Shown here in pieces: positions 20,258 through 28,614 of a DNA stretch of 64,000 nt (the first letter of the stretch is position 1; every line of letters starts with the position of its first letter). Made by a program: the position numbers and the translations under genes. The notes under the pieces are model-generated. The model saw only the letters and a list, made by a program, of their open reading frames with translations, searched no databases and was not told where the DNA came from. Origin of the DNA: Serratia liquefaciens (lineage in GTDB: Bacteria; Pseudomonadota; Gammaproteobacteria; Enterobacterales; Enterobacteriaceae); NCBI GenBank assembly GCA_012719855.1, contig JAAXZN010000024.1:62001-126000 (forward strand), in the 5' to 3' direction.

Positions 20258-21370
20258 TTATTTGAGGTTTTGGCCGCTGATTTCATCAAACAGGTGCGCA
20301 CGGGTCAGATCGAAAGCCAGGTGGATCTGTTCTCCCAGACGTGGCTCCCAGTCTGGTTGCGACGCCATACGCAGCACAAAGCGCAGTTCAGCCAGTTCGC
20401 AGTGCAGCAACTCTTCGTTGCCCATGCGTTCGATGGTGACAATCTTCGCCGGGAAGCAGTTGCTGCTGCCGGGCGCGCACAACCGCAGTGACTCTGGCCG
20501 AATGCCCAGACACACGCGCGAGTGCGGATAATTTTCCAACTGTTGTTGCAGTGCCGGCGGCAGTTCGAGCGGATATTCATTGCCGATGCGCAGCCCAATG
20601 CCCTGCGCGCTACGCGTCACTGCCATGTCGTGCAAGTTCATCGACGGGCTGCCGATAAACTCGGCGACGAAGCGGTTAGCGGGCTGGTGGTACAGGTTGA
20701 TGGGTTTATCCACCTGCATAATGGCGCCACGGTTCATCACGCAGATGCGGTCGCCCATGGTCATCGCCTCCACCTGATCGTGGGTGACGTACACCATGGT
20801 GGCGGCGGCACCTTCCTGTTTCAGTTGGTTATGCAGCTCGATCAGTTGGACGCGCATCGAGACGCGCAGCTTGGCGTCCAGATTGGAAAGCGGTTCGTCG
20901 AACAGAAACACCTTGGGTTTACGCACGATGGCGCGGCCGACCGCCACGCGCTGGCACTGCCCACCGGACAGCTGACCCGGTTTGCGCTGCAGCAGGTTGG
21001 TGATCTCCAGCTTTTCTGCGGCATCACGCACCCGACGGTCAATTTCGGCTTTGCTTTCCTTGCCGATCAGGCCGAACGCCATGTTCTTGTAGACCGTCAT
21101 GTGCGGGTAAAGCGCATAGTTCTGGAACACCATGGCGATGCCGCGATCTTTTGGCATGGTGTCGTTGACGCAGCGATCGTGGATCAGGATCTGGCCTTCG
21201 CTGACGCTCTCCAGCCCGGCGATCATGCGCAGCAGGGTAGATTTGGCGCAGCCGGACGGCCCGACGAAGACCATAAACTCGCCGTCTTTAATGTCCAGAT
21301 CGACCCCGTGCAGCGCATTGAAACCGTTGGGGTATACCTTCTTCACATTGTTTAACTGAATACCGGCCAT
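20258..21370 (-). CDS. Sugar ABC transporter ATP-binding protein (UgpC/MsmK type)
   Basis: 370-aa ATPase of a CUT1 carbohydrate importer. Walker A is GPSGCAKST (37-45), with Ala at position 42 where Gly is usual. The signature is LSGGQCQRVAVGRA, Walker B VFLFDEPLSNLDAKLR, and the H-loop VYVTHDQVEAMTMGD. The C-terminal third is the OB-fold regulatory domain (TOBE), as in MalK. It is cytoplasmic and sits on the two permeases encoded just upstream. It precedes the Gfo/Idh gene by 19 bp. Confidence 0.93.
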   Translation of the reverse strand: MAGIQLNNVKKVYPNGFNALHGVDLDIKDGEFMVFVGPSGCAKSTLLRMIAGLESVSEGQILIHDRCVNDTMPKDRGIAMVFQNYALYPHMTVYKNMAFGLIGKESKAEIDRRVRDAAEKLEITNLLQRKPGQLSGGQCQRVAVGRAIVRKPKVFLFDEPLSNLDAKLRVSMRVQLIELHNQLKQEGAAATMVYVTHDQVEAMTMGDRICVMNRGAIMQVDKPINLYHQPANRFVAEFIGSPSMNLHDMAVTRSAQGIGLRIGNEYPLELPPALQQQLENYPHSRVCLGIRPESLRLCAPGSSNCFPAKIVTIERMGNEELLHCELAELRFVLRMASQPDWEPRLGEQIHLAFDLTRAHLFDEISGQNLK

Positions 21371-21392
21371 GTTATTTACCTTGTGTTCGCGG

Positions 21393-22211
21393 TTAGCCTT
21401 TTACCCCAGCGCTGGCGATGCCCTGGATGAAATAACGTTGGAAAAGAATGAACAGCATCAGCATGGGGATCACTGCCATCAGCGCCCCGGCCATCAGTAG
21501 CGGGTACTCCACCCCGGCGCGGCTCGACAGCGATGCCAACCCGACCGGCAACGTCAGCTTCTCGGTGGTGGTGTTGACGATCAGCGGCCACATCAGGTTG
21601 TTCCAGCTCCACAGGCCGTTGATGATGATGCAGGCGATAATGCCAGGCCGGATCAGCGGCAGCATGATGCGCCAGAAGATGGCGAAGTAGCTGTAACCGT
21701 CAATCAGCGCCGCTTCCTCCATCTCCTTCGGTACCGCGAGGAAGAACTGGCGCAGCAGGAAAGTGGCATAAATGCTGAAGATGCCCGGTAGCACCAGCCC
21801 GGTGATGCTGTTCACCAGCCCCAACTTTTGCACCACCAGAAATTGCGGGATCAAAAAGGCTTGCCCGGGCACCATCAGGATGGAAATACACACCAGAAAC
21901 ACCGCATCGCGGCCGCGAAAATGCAGGCGCGAAAAACCGTAGGCGGCCATGGTGGCGATCACCATTTGCAGGGTGACGGTGAAAAAGGTGGCCAACAGCG
22001 AGTTCAGATAAAAATCGGCGAAGGGGATTTCGCGCATGATCTTACCGTAGGCCTGCAGGCTGGGGTGGGCCGGCAGCAGCGTCAGCGGGATCTGGATACT
22101 CTCGGCCTGAGTTTTCAGCGAGGTGACCAGCATCCAGATAAACGGCACGACCGAAGCCAACGCCGCCAACACCATAAACAGATACACCAGCGTTCTTTTA
22201 CTTATGCTCAT
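21393..22211 (-). CDS. Sugar ABC permease, MalG type
   Basis: 272-aa inner-membrane permease with six predicted helices. The EAA loop that docks the ATPase is EAALIDGYSYFAIFWRIMLPLIRPG (about 185-209). Family CUT1 (MalG/UgpE). GGAG lies before the ATG. It follows the MalF-type gene by 12 bp and precedes the ATPase by 22 bp, so the four transporter genes are one operon. Confidence 0.93.
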   Translation of the reverse strand: MSISKRTLVYLFMVLAALASVVPFIWMLVTSLKTQAESIQIPLTLLPAHPSLQAYGKIMREIPFADFYLNSLLATFFTVTLQMVIATMAAYGFSRLHFRGRDAVFLVCISILMVPGQAFLIPQFLVVQKLGLVNSITGLVLPGIFSIYATFLLRQFFLAVPKEMEEAALIDGYSYFAIFWRIMLPLIRPGIIACIIINGLWSWNNLMWPLIVNTTTEKLTLPVGLASLSSRAGVEYPLLMAGALMAVIPMLMLFILFQRYFIQGIASAGVKG

Positions 22212-22223
22212 CGTCGCGGCTCC

Positions 22224-23162
22224 TCAGCTCACTTTCAGGCGTTTGCCAATCATCATTTGAATCAGGGTGATCAGCAGGGTGACGGCGAACAGCACCACGG
22301 TGATGGCGGAGGCGTAACCTTTCTCCTGCAGGTAAAAGGCGTATTTGTAGAACAGGTTGGTGACGGTCATCACGTCGCTTTCCACCAGCGCGCGGTCGAA
22401 CATCAAAAACACCACGTCAAAGATTTGCAGGATCTCGATAAAACTCATTACCGAAACGAAGAACAGCGTCGGGACCATCATCGGCAGGGTGATACAGAAG
22501 AAGCGACGCAGGGTGCTGATGCCATCGATATCGGCGGCCTCATACAGCTGGCGTGGAATGCTCTGCAAGCCGGCCAGTAAAATGATGATTTTCAGCGCCA
22601 GCGACGACCAGATAATGATGATGGAAACGCTGATGCGCACCACGTCCGGATCGGATAGCCAGGCCACCGGTGAAATACCCAGTTGCCCAATCGCCTGGTT
22701 AATCAGGCCGAAGTCCTTGTTGAACAGCCATTGCCACACCATCGCCACCGCGGCGGGCATGGTGACCGCCGGCAGGAACAGCAGGGTGCGCAACAGCGCC
22801 TTGCCGCGGATGTTTTGGTTGAGGCCAATGGCCAGCAGCAGCGACAGGCTCAGGCTGACCGGTACACACACCACCACATAGAACAGAGTGTTGCCGGCGG
22901 CGGTGTAGAAATCGTCGTCTTCAAACAGATTGACGTAGTTATCGACGCTGAGGGTGCTCCAGCGCATAAACTGATTGAGGTCGGTAAAGCTGTAAAAGAT
23001 GTTCTGCAAAAAAGGGATGAAGTAAAACACCGTCAACCCAATCAACAGCGGTAAAATCATCACCCAACCCCAAAAACGCTCGGCGCGCTCCAGGCGGCTG
23101 AGCGCTGGACGTGGGATGCTTTTTTGTTGTTTTAGGGCACCGTAGGTATCTGCCAGCGACAT
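22224..23162 (-). CDS. Sugar ABC permease, MalF type
   Basis: 312-aa inner-membrane permease with about six helices, the first at about 32-52 (WVMILPLLIGLTVFYFIPF). The EAA loop is YEAADIDGISTLRRFFCITLPMMVP. It is the partner of the downstream MalG-type protein. AGGAA lies eight bases before the ATG. About 80 bp separate it from the binding-protein gene upstream, and a GC-rich CCGGCG/CGCCGG hairpin near 23200-23236 in that gap may favour higher expression of the binding protein, as is common in such operons. Confidence 0.93.
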   Translation of the reverse strand: MSLADTYGALKQQKSIPRPALSRLERAERFWGWVMILPLLIGLTVFYFIPFLQNIFYSFTDLNQFMRWSTLSVDNYVNLFEDDDFYTAAGNTLFYVVVCVPVSLSLSLLLAIGLNQNIRGKALLRTLLFLPAVTMPAAVAMVWQWLFNKDFGLINQAIGQLGISPVAWLSDPDVVRISVSIIIIWSSLALKIIILLAGLQSIPRQLYEAADIDGISTLRRFFCITLPMMVPTLFFVSVMSFIEILQIFDVVFLMFDRALVESDVMTVTNLFYKYAFYLQEKGYASAITVVLFAVTLLITLIQMMIGKRLKVS

Positions 23163-23243
23163 GTTGCCATTCCTCAGCTGTAACGGCTTTGCGGGGTTCC
23201 GCTGCCGGCGCGCCTTCGGGCAGGCACCGCCGGCACGGGGCGA

Positions 23244-24497
23244 TTACTGCTCCATGATGCGTTCGATCTTCTTGACTGACTTATCCATCTCAGGTTTGGC
23301 ATCCGCGCCCATAAAGATTTTCTTCAGACTGGCTATCCACATGTTCTGCCATTTTGGCGTATTGGTCCCGGCGGTTGGGTAGGCCTCGGTCACGTTAAGG
23401 GTGTCGATATAAGGCGTGACATCGACCTTCTTGATCTCCGCCGCCCAGGCTTTCGCCGCCACTTTATTGGCCGGGATCACCACTTTCGCCAGCTCGGTTT
23501 GCGAAGCTTCGGTGCTCATAAACTCGATGTATTTCCAGGCTTCTTGCTTATGGGCGCTGTTGGCGGACATGGCGAACGCCAGGCTGTGCGCCACGCCGGA
23601 TTGACGTTCGATTTTCGGCATCATTACCACGCCGATATGGTCGTTAATCAACGGATTGTTGGCGAAGGGGGCCGCCAACCACGAGCCGGCATACACCATG
23701 GCCGCACGGTTGGACTGGAAGATGTTCTCGGTTTTGACTTCGCTCATCTGCTGGGCGCTGGGCATCAGCCCGTCTTTCATCATTGACTGCAGCTGCTGAT
23801 AGACCCAGATGGACTTGTCGTTGGCGATGTCGGTCGGCTGGCCGTCTTTCGGTACGATGTGGTTGCCGTTCTGGAACAGCAGGTTCATGTAGCTGTCCTG
23901 GCCGTCGATGCTAAGGTCCATCACCAACGGGAAGGCGCCGCCTTTCAGGCCGGTTTTCAAGGCGGCGGCTTTGGTTTTCAGATCGTCCCAGTTCCAGTCG
24001 CTGGTGGGGTAGCTGACACCGGCCTGATCGAACAGCTTTTTGTTGTACCACACCGCAATGGAGTCCACGTCGCGCGGGATAGCCATCTGTTGGCCGTCAT
24101 ACTGATAGGCTTTTACCGAACTGGCGACCACGTCATTTAACTTGACGCCGCTGCCGCTAATATAAGGTGTTAAAGGTTGCATAATGCCGTTTTTGGCATA
24201 TTGAACAAAATAAGGCATATTTATCCAGAATATATCTGGCGCTACGCCACCGGCTGCGGCGGAATCCAATTTAACGAAGTATTGTGCCGACGGCGTTAAT
24301 TCTATGGCTATTTTGATATTGGGGTTTTCTTTTTCAAAGCGCTTGGCGATTTCCTGCTCGGCCGGTAATTGATTTCTGTCCCACACGGCATAGCGTAAAG
24401 TTATTTGATCGGCGGCATATAACATGGTCGGCAATAATAATGCCGTCGCAATGGCAGAATGCGCCAGAAGACGGCCGGTATTTTTTATCGGTGACAT
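23244..24497 (-). CDS. Sugar ABC transporter periplasmic binding protein
   Basis: 417-aa extracellular solute-binding protein of cluster B (MalE/UgpB-like). A signal peptide covers residues 1-28 (ending LYAADQ). The mature chain begins with ITLRYAVWDRNQLPAEQEIAKRF and contains the typical YAGSWLAAPF and KQEAWKYIEFM blocks. It is the first gene of the six-gene operon (binding protein, two permeases, ATPase, oxidoreductase, kinase). The ligand cannot be read from sequence; the operon suggests a hexosamine or amino-sugar oligosaccharide. Confidence 0.92.
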   Translation of the reverse strand: MSPIKNTGRLLAHSAIATALLLPTMLYAADQITLRYAVWDRNQLPAEQEIAKRFEKENPNIKIAIELTPSAQYFVKLDSAAAGGVAPDIFWINMPYFVQYAKNGIMQPLTPYISGSGVKLNDVVASSVKAYQYDGQQMAIPRDVDSIAVWYNKKLFDQAGVSYPTSDWNWDDLKTKAAALKTGLKGGAFPLVMDLSIDGQDSYMNLLFQNGNHIVPKDGQPTDIANDKSIWVYQQLQSMMKDGLMPSAQQMSEVKTENIFQSNRAAMVYAGSWLAAPFANNPLINDHIGVVMMPKIERQSGVAHSLAFAMSANSAHKQEAWKYIEFMSTEASQTELAKVVIPANKVAAKAWAAEIKKVDVTPYIDTLNVTEAYPTAGTNTPKWQNMWIASLKKIFMGADAKPEMDKSVKKIERIMEQ

Positions 24498-24962
24498 TGC
24501 TTTCCCCTCGGTGGACGACGAATAAATATTTTCGTAACGTGAATTCTTTCTATCCCTTAACTTTCAATGTGTCAATACACCCCGATCTGCCCAAAAATGG
24601 GGCGCGAATGTTTCGATGTTGTTAAGATCGAAAGGGTTGTCGGGTAAACCGAAAGCGTTAGTTGTTCACAATTCGTTAACCTTTCACGGCGGTTTTAGCC
24701 CTGCCATACGGCAATGACTGGCCTTTGGGGTCATAGGAATAAGTGATAACCCTTGCACCATAATGGGGATTAAAAATATTTTTATTGTGCATGCCTGGGT
24801 ATCTTTCATTTTTGTGATGCAAATAAACAAAAAAATTGCATCGGCAAGCTTTGCCTCGGCTAAAACGCCGTTTTTCGAATGACCACTATTGTTTGAATCG
24901 ATAAAAGGGTTTAGCCTGAAAATCACCCGTCGGTATTTCCCCATTAGAGCGAGATTACTGCC
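24498..24962. promoter_or_regulatory. Divergent control region of the sugar locus
   Basis: 465 bp between the ABC operon (minus) and the GH123-like gene (plus). It holds the candidate repressor sites at 24611-24655 and a half-matching CRP-like element TTTTTGTGATGCAAATAA near 24808-24825; the second CRP half is not recognisable. An 86-codon frame on the minus strand (24684-24944) has no good ribosome site and I do not call it. The region is AT-rich compared with the genes. Confidence 0.5.
24611..24655. promoter_or_regulatory. Candidate repressor operators upstream of the ABC operon
   Basis: TTTCGAT (24611-24617) and ATCGAAA (24627-24633) form an inverted repeat with a 9-bp spacer, and ACCGAAAGCG (24648-24657) repeats the half found at 17890-17899 before the repressor gene. 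The common TTTCG/CGAAA element supports joint control of both units by the DeoR-type protein. Confidence 0.55.
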
Positions 24963-26624
24963 ATGCGCCTTTCATTGACCTTTACTCACAGTCTGGAAAA
25001 GATATTCCACAGCCGTAATGCACCACAGATTGATCAAATAAATAAGTTGAGTGGCCTGAGCAATGAAATGCTTTCCTGGCAGGGGGTCTATTGCCTTCAT
25101 CGGGCAGATAACGAAACTCGACGTGAATTAAGCTACCGTCTTGAGGGATCCCTGGCGGAGTATATCAGCGTGCGTCAGGTGCAATCGGTACCCAGCCACT
25201 TTCCCTGTTATGCCCAGACCGATGAGAACTATCTGCGTACCGAACCGGGGTTATTTCCCGATCCGCTGATACCGCTGGCCGAGCAGCGTTTCTTTGTCGC
25301 CAACAATTATTACGGCTGCCTTTGGCTGACCTTTACGCCGCCGTCTACGCCGGTGGCAGGCGGGGATTACCCGCTGAACCTGACCTTGTTTGATGTTATC
25401 AGCGGTGAGGCCCTGGCCAGCGCCTTGCTGACGCTGCATATCGTTCCGGCCGAACTGCCGCCGCAAACCCTGTTGCATACCGAGTGGGTACATACCGATT
25501 GTCTGGCGGATTATTACCGCGTGCCGGTGTTCAGCCCCGAATATTGGCAGGCGGTGCGCAACCTTGTGCGCTGTGCGGTCAACAGCGGCGTAAACATGCT
25601 GCTGACGCCGATCTTCACGCCACCGCTGGATACCGCCGTCGGCGGTGAACGCACCACGGTTCAGTTGATTGGCGTACAGCGTTCCGCGCAGGGTTATCGG
25701 TTTGATTTCCAGCGGCTGGCCCAGTGGGTGGATATGGCGCAGGAAGAGGGGATTGAACACTTTGAGATTGCCCCGTTGTTCACCCAGTGGGGGGCGGCGC
25801 ACGCGCCAAAAATTCTGGTGGAGATCGACGGCGAACTTTGCCCGCTGTTCGGCTGGCACACCGACGCCCACGCGCAGGAGTATCAACAGTTTTTGCAGGC
25901 GCTGTTGCCGGCGTTGACCGCCTGGTTGCGCGAGCGGCAGTTGCAACAGCAGGTCTGGTTCCATATCTCGGATGAGCCGACGCTGGAGAACATTGCCGTT
26001 TATCAGCGAGCCGTTGCCGCCTTGCGCCCGCTGCTGGCCGGGTTCCGCACTTTTGACGCGCTGTCAGACTACGCTTTTTACCAGCAAGGACTGGTGGAAA
26101 CGCCGGTGGCCGCTACCGATCATATAGACGCTTTTCTTGAGCATCAGGTTCCGGGCTTGTGGGCCTATTACTGCTGCGTGCAAAAGACCGAGGTAGCCAA
26201 CCGTTTCTTTGCTCAACCTTCGGCGCGTAATCGTATTCTGGGCATCCAGCTTTACCTGTACAACATCAGCGGTTTTCTGCACTGGGGGTTCAACTTCTAT
26301 AACAGCGGCCATTCGCGAGAAAAACTTAACCCCTATGCGGTGACCGATTGCCGAAATGCGTTTCCTTCAGGCGACGCCTTTGTGGTTTACCCCGGCGAAA
26401 ACCTGACGCCGGTGGAGTCGCTGCGGTTACGGGTGCTGCATCAGGGGTTGCAGGACATGCGGGCGCTGCAGCTGTTGGAAAGCCTGACGGACCGCAACAG
26501 GGTAGAGGCGTTGATTGAACAGGAATTGGGGATGCGTATCACTTTTAAACGTTATCCGCATCAGGCAGCACCGTTGCTGCGGCTGCGCGAAGCGGTGAAT
26601 CAGCGGATCGAAGCGCTGATTTAA
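24963..26624 (+). CDS. GH123-like (DUF4091) glycoside hydrolase
   Basis: 553-aa protein with the DUF4091/GH123 catalytic domain in its C-terminal half; the N-terminal 160 residues look like a beta-sandwich. The adjacent acid pair expected for GH123 beta-N-acetylgalactosaminidases (substrate-assisted mechanism) is present as D337-E338 in WFHISDEP. Later family blocks are GLWAYYCC, and LHWGFNFYNSG, followed by an aromatic/acidic loop and GLQDMRALQLLE. There is no signal peptide, so it should act in the cytoplasm on sugar brought in by the divergent ABC importer. The ribosome site is weak (GAGCGAGA). Family assignment is from motif memory; the substrate is inferred. Confidence 0.8.
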   Translation: MRLSLTFTHSLEKIFHSRNAPQIDQINKLSGLSNEMLSWQGVYCLHRADNETRRELSYRLEGSLAEYISVRQVQSVPSHFPCYAQTDENYLRTEPGLFPDPLIPLAEQRFFVANNYYGCLWLTFTPPSTPVAGGDYPLNLTLFDVISGEALASALLTLHIVPAELPPQTLLHTEWVHTDCLADYYRVPVFSPEYWQAVRNLVRCAVNSGVNMLLTPIFTPPLDTAVGGERTTVQLIGVQRSAQGYRFDFQRLAQWVDMAQEEGIEHFEIAPLFTQWGAAHAPKILVEIDGELCPLFGWHTDAHAQEYQQFLQALLPALTAWLRERQLQQQVWFHISDEPTLENIAVYQRAVAALRPLLAGFRTFDALSDYAFYQQGLVETPVAATDHIDAFLEHQVPGLWAYYCCVQKTEVANRFFAQPSARNRILGIQLYLYNISGFLHWGFNFYNSGHSREKLNPYAVTDCRNAFPSGDAFVVYPGENLTPVESLRLRVLHQGLQDMRALQLLESLTDRNRVEALIEQELGMRITFKRYPHQAAPLLRLREAVNQRIEALI

Positions 26625-26709
26625 TGGGCATAAAATGCGGCGAGGGGGGCGACAGGCAGAGTGTCGCCACCAAGTTTTCAATAATTTGCTATACCTGATA
26701 GGTCGAGGG

Positions 26710-26749
26710 ATTTCATTTTTTTGTCATGTTACTGACATGTTAGGGTCAT
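26710..26749 (+). promoter_or_regulatory. PHO box (PhoB site) of olsF
   Basis: Four 7-bp units with an 11-bp period, each ending in CAT: ATTTCAT, TTGTCAT, CTGACAT and GGGTCAT, at 26710, 26721, 26732 and 26743, separated by TTTT, GTTA and GTTA. This matches the PhoB box (CTGTCAT repeats with 4-bp spacers). A possible -10 (TTAATT) follows at 26759-26764, about 35 bp before the olsF start. Confidence 0.82.
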
Positions 26750-26793
26750 AGCGCTGGCTTAATTTTGCAGCGACTAAGCCAGGAGATAACGCG

Positions 26794-28515
26794 ATGTTTA
26801 GCTTGGACTCTCTGTTGCATGATGCATTTCCACACCGCAATACCCCTGCCTGGCAGCGTAGCCTGCTGAGAACTTTACTCTTCGAAAAAGAATTCAAACA
26901 GTTTGCCGCCGACTATCCCCATCTGAAAGGCTTGGATCTGATCGAGCAGGTGGTGGACTACTTCAACCTCAGTTGTGAACTGGTGGACGGCGACCTGGAA
27001 AACATTCCGAGCCAGGGGCCGGTGGTGCTGGTGGCTAATCACCCGATAGGGTCACTTGACGGCCTGGTGCTGCTGCGTGCGGTCGCGGCGGTGCGGCCGG
27101 ATGTCAAAGTGGTGGCCAGCCAACTGCTGACCTATATCGAACCGCTGCGCAGCCTGTTCGTGCCGGTGGACAATGTCGGCTACAAGACCAGCCGCAAGCA
27201 AATTGAAGGCATGCAGGCGCAATTGGACAAGCAGGGGGCGTTGATTTTATTCCCCGCCGGCGAAGTGTCGCGCATGAGCCCGAAAGGCATTCGCGACGGG
27301 CATTGGCATACCGGTTTCTTGCGTCTGGCGGCCAAGGCGCGCGCCCCGATTGTGCCGATCCACATCAGCGCCCGTAACAGCAATTTGTTCTACTTCACCT
27401 CCCTGGTTTATCGCCCACTGTCCACGCTATTGCTGGTGCGCGAAATGTTCCAGCAACAGGGCGGGCGCATCAAAATCCGCGTGGGTGGGCGTATTCCCTT
27501 TGCCAACTGGCACGACGGCCATACCAGCGCGAAAGATCTGGCGGAACGTTTCCGCCGACATGTTTATCGCCTGGGGCAGGGTAAAGAAGGACTATTTGCC
27601 AGCGAATCCCCGATCGCCTTGGCGGAAGACCGGCTGGAGCTGAAGAAAGCGCTGGCAAACTGCGAGCGGCTGGGGGTGACCCCGGACGGCAAAATCATCT
27701 TCCTGTATCGCCGTCAGGATGAAGCGCGTACGCCTATCTTGCGTGAGCTGGGACGCCTGCGCGAAATCGCTTTCCGTGCGGTGGGGGAAGGTTCCGGTCG
27801 CCGCCGCGATCTGGACAGCTATGACGACGACTATTACCACCTGGTGCTGTGGGATGCGGATGAGTTGGAGATCGTCGGCGCTTACCGCTTTATTCCTACC
27901 GCCGAGCAGCTGGAACGCAAGGGTCTGGAAGGCATTTACAGCAACAGCCTGTTTCATTATGACCGCGATATGGCGCCGATCCTGGCGCAGGGCATTGAGC
28001 TGGGCCGCAGTTTCATTCAGCCGGCCTACTGGGGCAAGCGGGGCTTGGACTACCTGTGGCTGGGCATTGGCGCCTACCTGGCGAAGTACCCGCAGTACCG
28101 CTATTTGTTTGGCCCGGTGTCCATTTCAGGTGGCATGCCGGTAACGGCGCGCGATCTGCTGATCGCCTTCTACCGGCTGTATTTCTCGCCGGACAGTGCG
28201 CTGGCGCAGTCTCGGCAGCCGTACCCTGCCTCGTTACCTCAGGTGCTGGCGCAGTTTGCCGGCGATAACTATCAGGAAGATCTGGTGCGGCTAAAAAGCC
28301 TGCTGAGCAATATCGGCTGTTCCATTCCTACGCTGTATAAACAATATACCGAGCTGTGTGAACCGGGCGGGGTGCAGTTCATTGATTTTGGCACCGATCC
28401 GGCCTTCAATAACTGTATTGATGGGCTGGTGCTGGTCGATCTCACGCGGCTTAAACCGGCGCGTTTCCAACGTTACATCGCAGTGCATCAGCCGCAGGAG
28501 GCGTGCATAGAGTAA
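26794..28515 (+). CDS. olsF: Bifunctional ornithine-lipid synthase OlsF
   Basis: 573-aa fused acyltransferase. The N-terminal half (about 1-280) is a PlsC-like O-acyltransferase with H83 and D89 in NHPIGSLD, the proline-rich substrate loop, and FPAGEVSRM. The C-terminal half (about 290-570) is a GNAT/OlsB-like (hemolysin-type) N-acyltransferase that would make lyso-ornithine lipid. This architecture equals OlsF, shown in Serratia proteamaculans to make the phosphorus-free membrane lipid. The PHO box upstream fits induction by phosphate starvation. The ribosome site is AGGAGAT. Confidence 0.9.
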   Translation: MFSLDSLLHDAFPHRNTPAWQRSLLRTLLFEKEFKQFAADYPHLKGLDLIEQVVDYFNLSCELVDGDLENIPSQGPVVLVANHPIGSLDGLVLLRAVAAVRPDVKVVASQLLTYIEPLRSLFVPVDNVGYKTSRKQIEGMQAQLDKQGALILFPAGEVSRMSPKGIRDGHWHTGFLRLAAKARAPIVPIHISARNSNLFYFTSLVYRPLSTLLLVREMFQQQGGRIKIRVGGRIPFANWHDGHTSAKDLAERFRRHVYRLGQGKEGLFASESPIALAEDRLELKKALANCERLGVTPDGKIIFLYRRQDEARTPILRELGRLREIAFRAVGEGSGRRRDLDSYDDDYYHLVLWDADELEIVGAYRFIPTAEQLERKGLEGIYSNSLFHYDRDMAPILAQGIELGRSFIQPAYWGKRGLDYLWLGIGAYLAKYPQYRYLFGPVSISGGMPVTARDLLIAFYRLYFSPDSALAQSRQPYPASLPQVLAQFAGDNYQEDLVRLKSLLSNIGCSIPTLYKQYTELCEPGGVQFIDFGTDPAFNNCIDGLVLVDLTRLKPARFQRYIAVHQPQEACIE

Positions 28516-28560
28516 TTGGCATGGCGCTCATGCGTTTTTGATCTAATCCGAAGCTTGGCG

Positions 28561-28614
28561 CCGGCGGGGGGAAATAGCCTAAGATAAGGCTTTGTTCCTC
28601 CGCCGGAGTTTTTC
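28561..28614 (+). promoter_or_regulatory. GC-rich hairpin overlapping the next ribosome site
   Basis: CCGGCGGGGGGAA (28561-28573) can pair with TTCCTCCGCCGG (28595-28606), and inside it AGCCT (28576-28580) pairs with AGGCT (28587-28591). The stem is followed by AGTTTTTC and then the ATG at 28615. It looks like a terminator of olsF, but its 3' arm includes the CCGGAG ribosome site of the next gene. It may thus also limit translation of that gene. Confidence 0.6.

Noticed and set aside
24684-24944. 86-codon frame in the divergent region of the sugar locus
   Set aside because: It has no adequate ribosome site, atypical composition, and overlaps the likely promoter and regulatory DNA of the GH123-like gene.
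26064-26312. Antisense frames within the GH123-like gene
   Set aside because: They overlap the catalytic domain on the other strand and show no independent signal.
26710-26749. Reading the CAT repeats as chance AT-rich sequence
   Set aside because: Four units with an exact 11-bp period and PhoB-like TCAT/ACAT ends, directly before a gene known to serve phosphate-free lipid synthesis, are unlikely to be chance.
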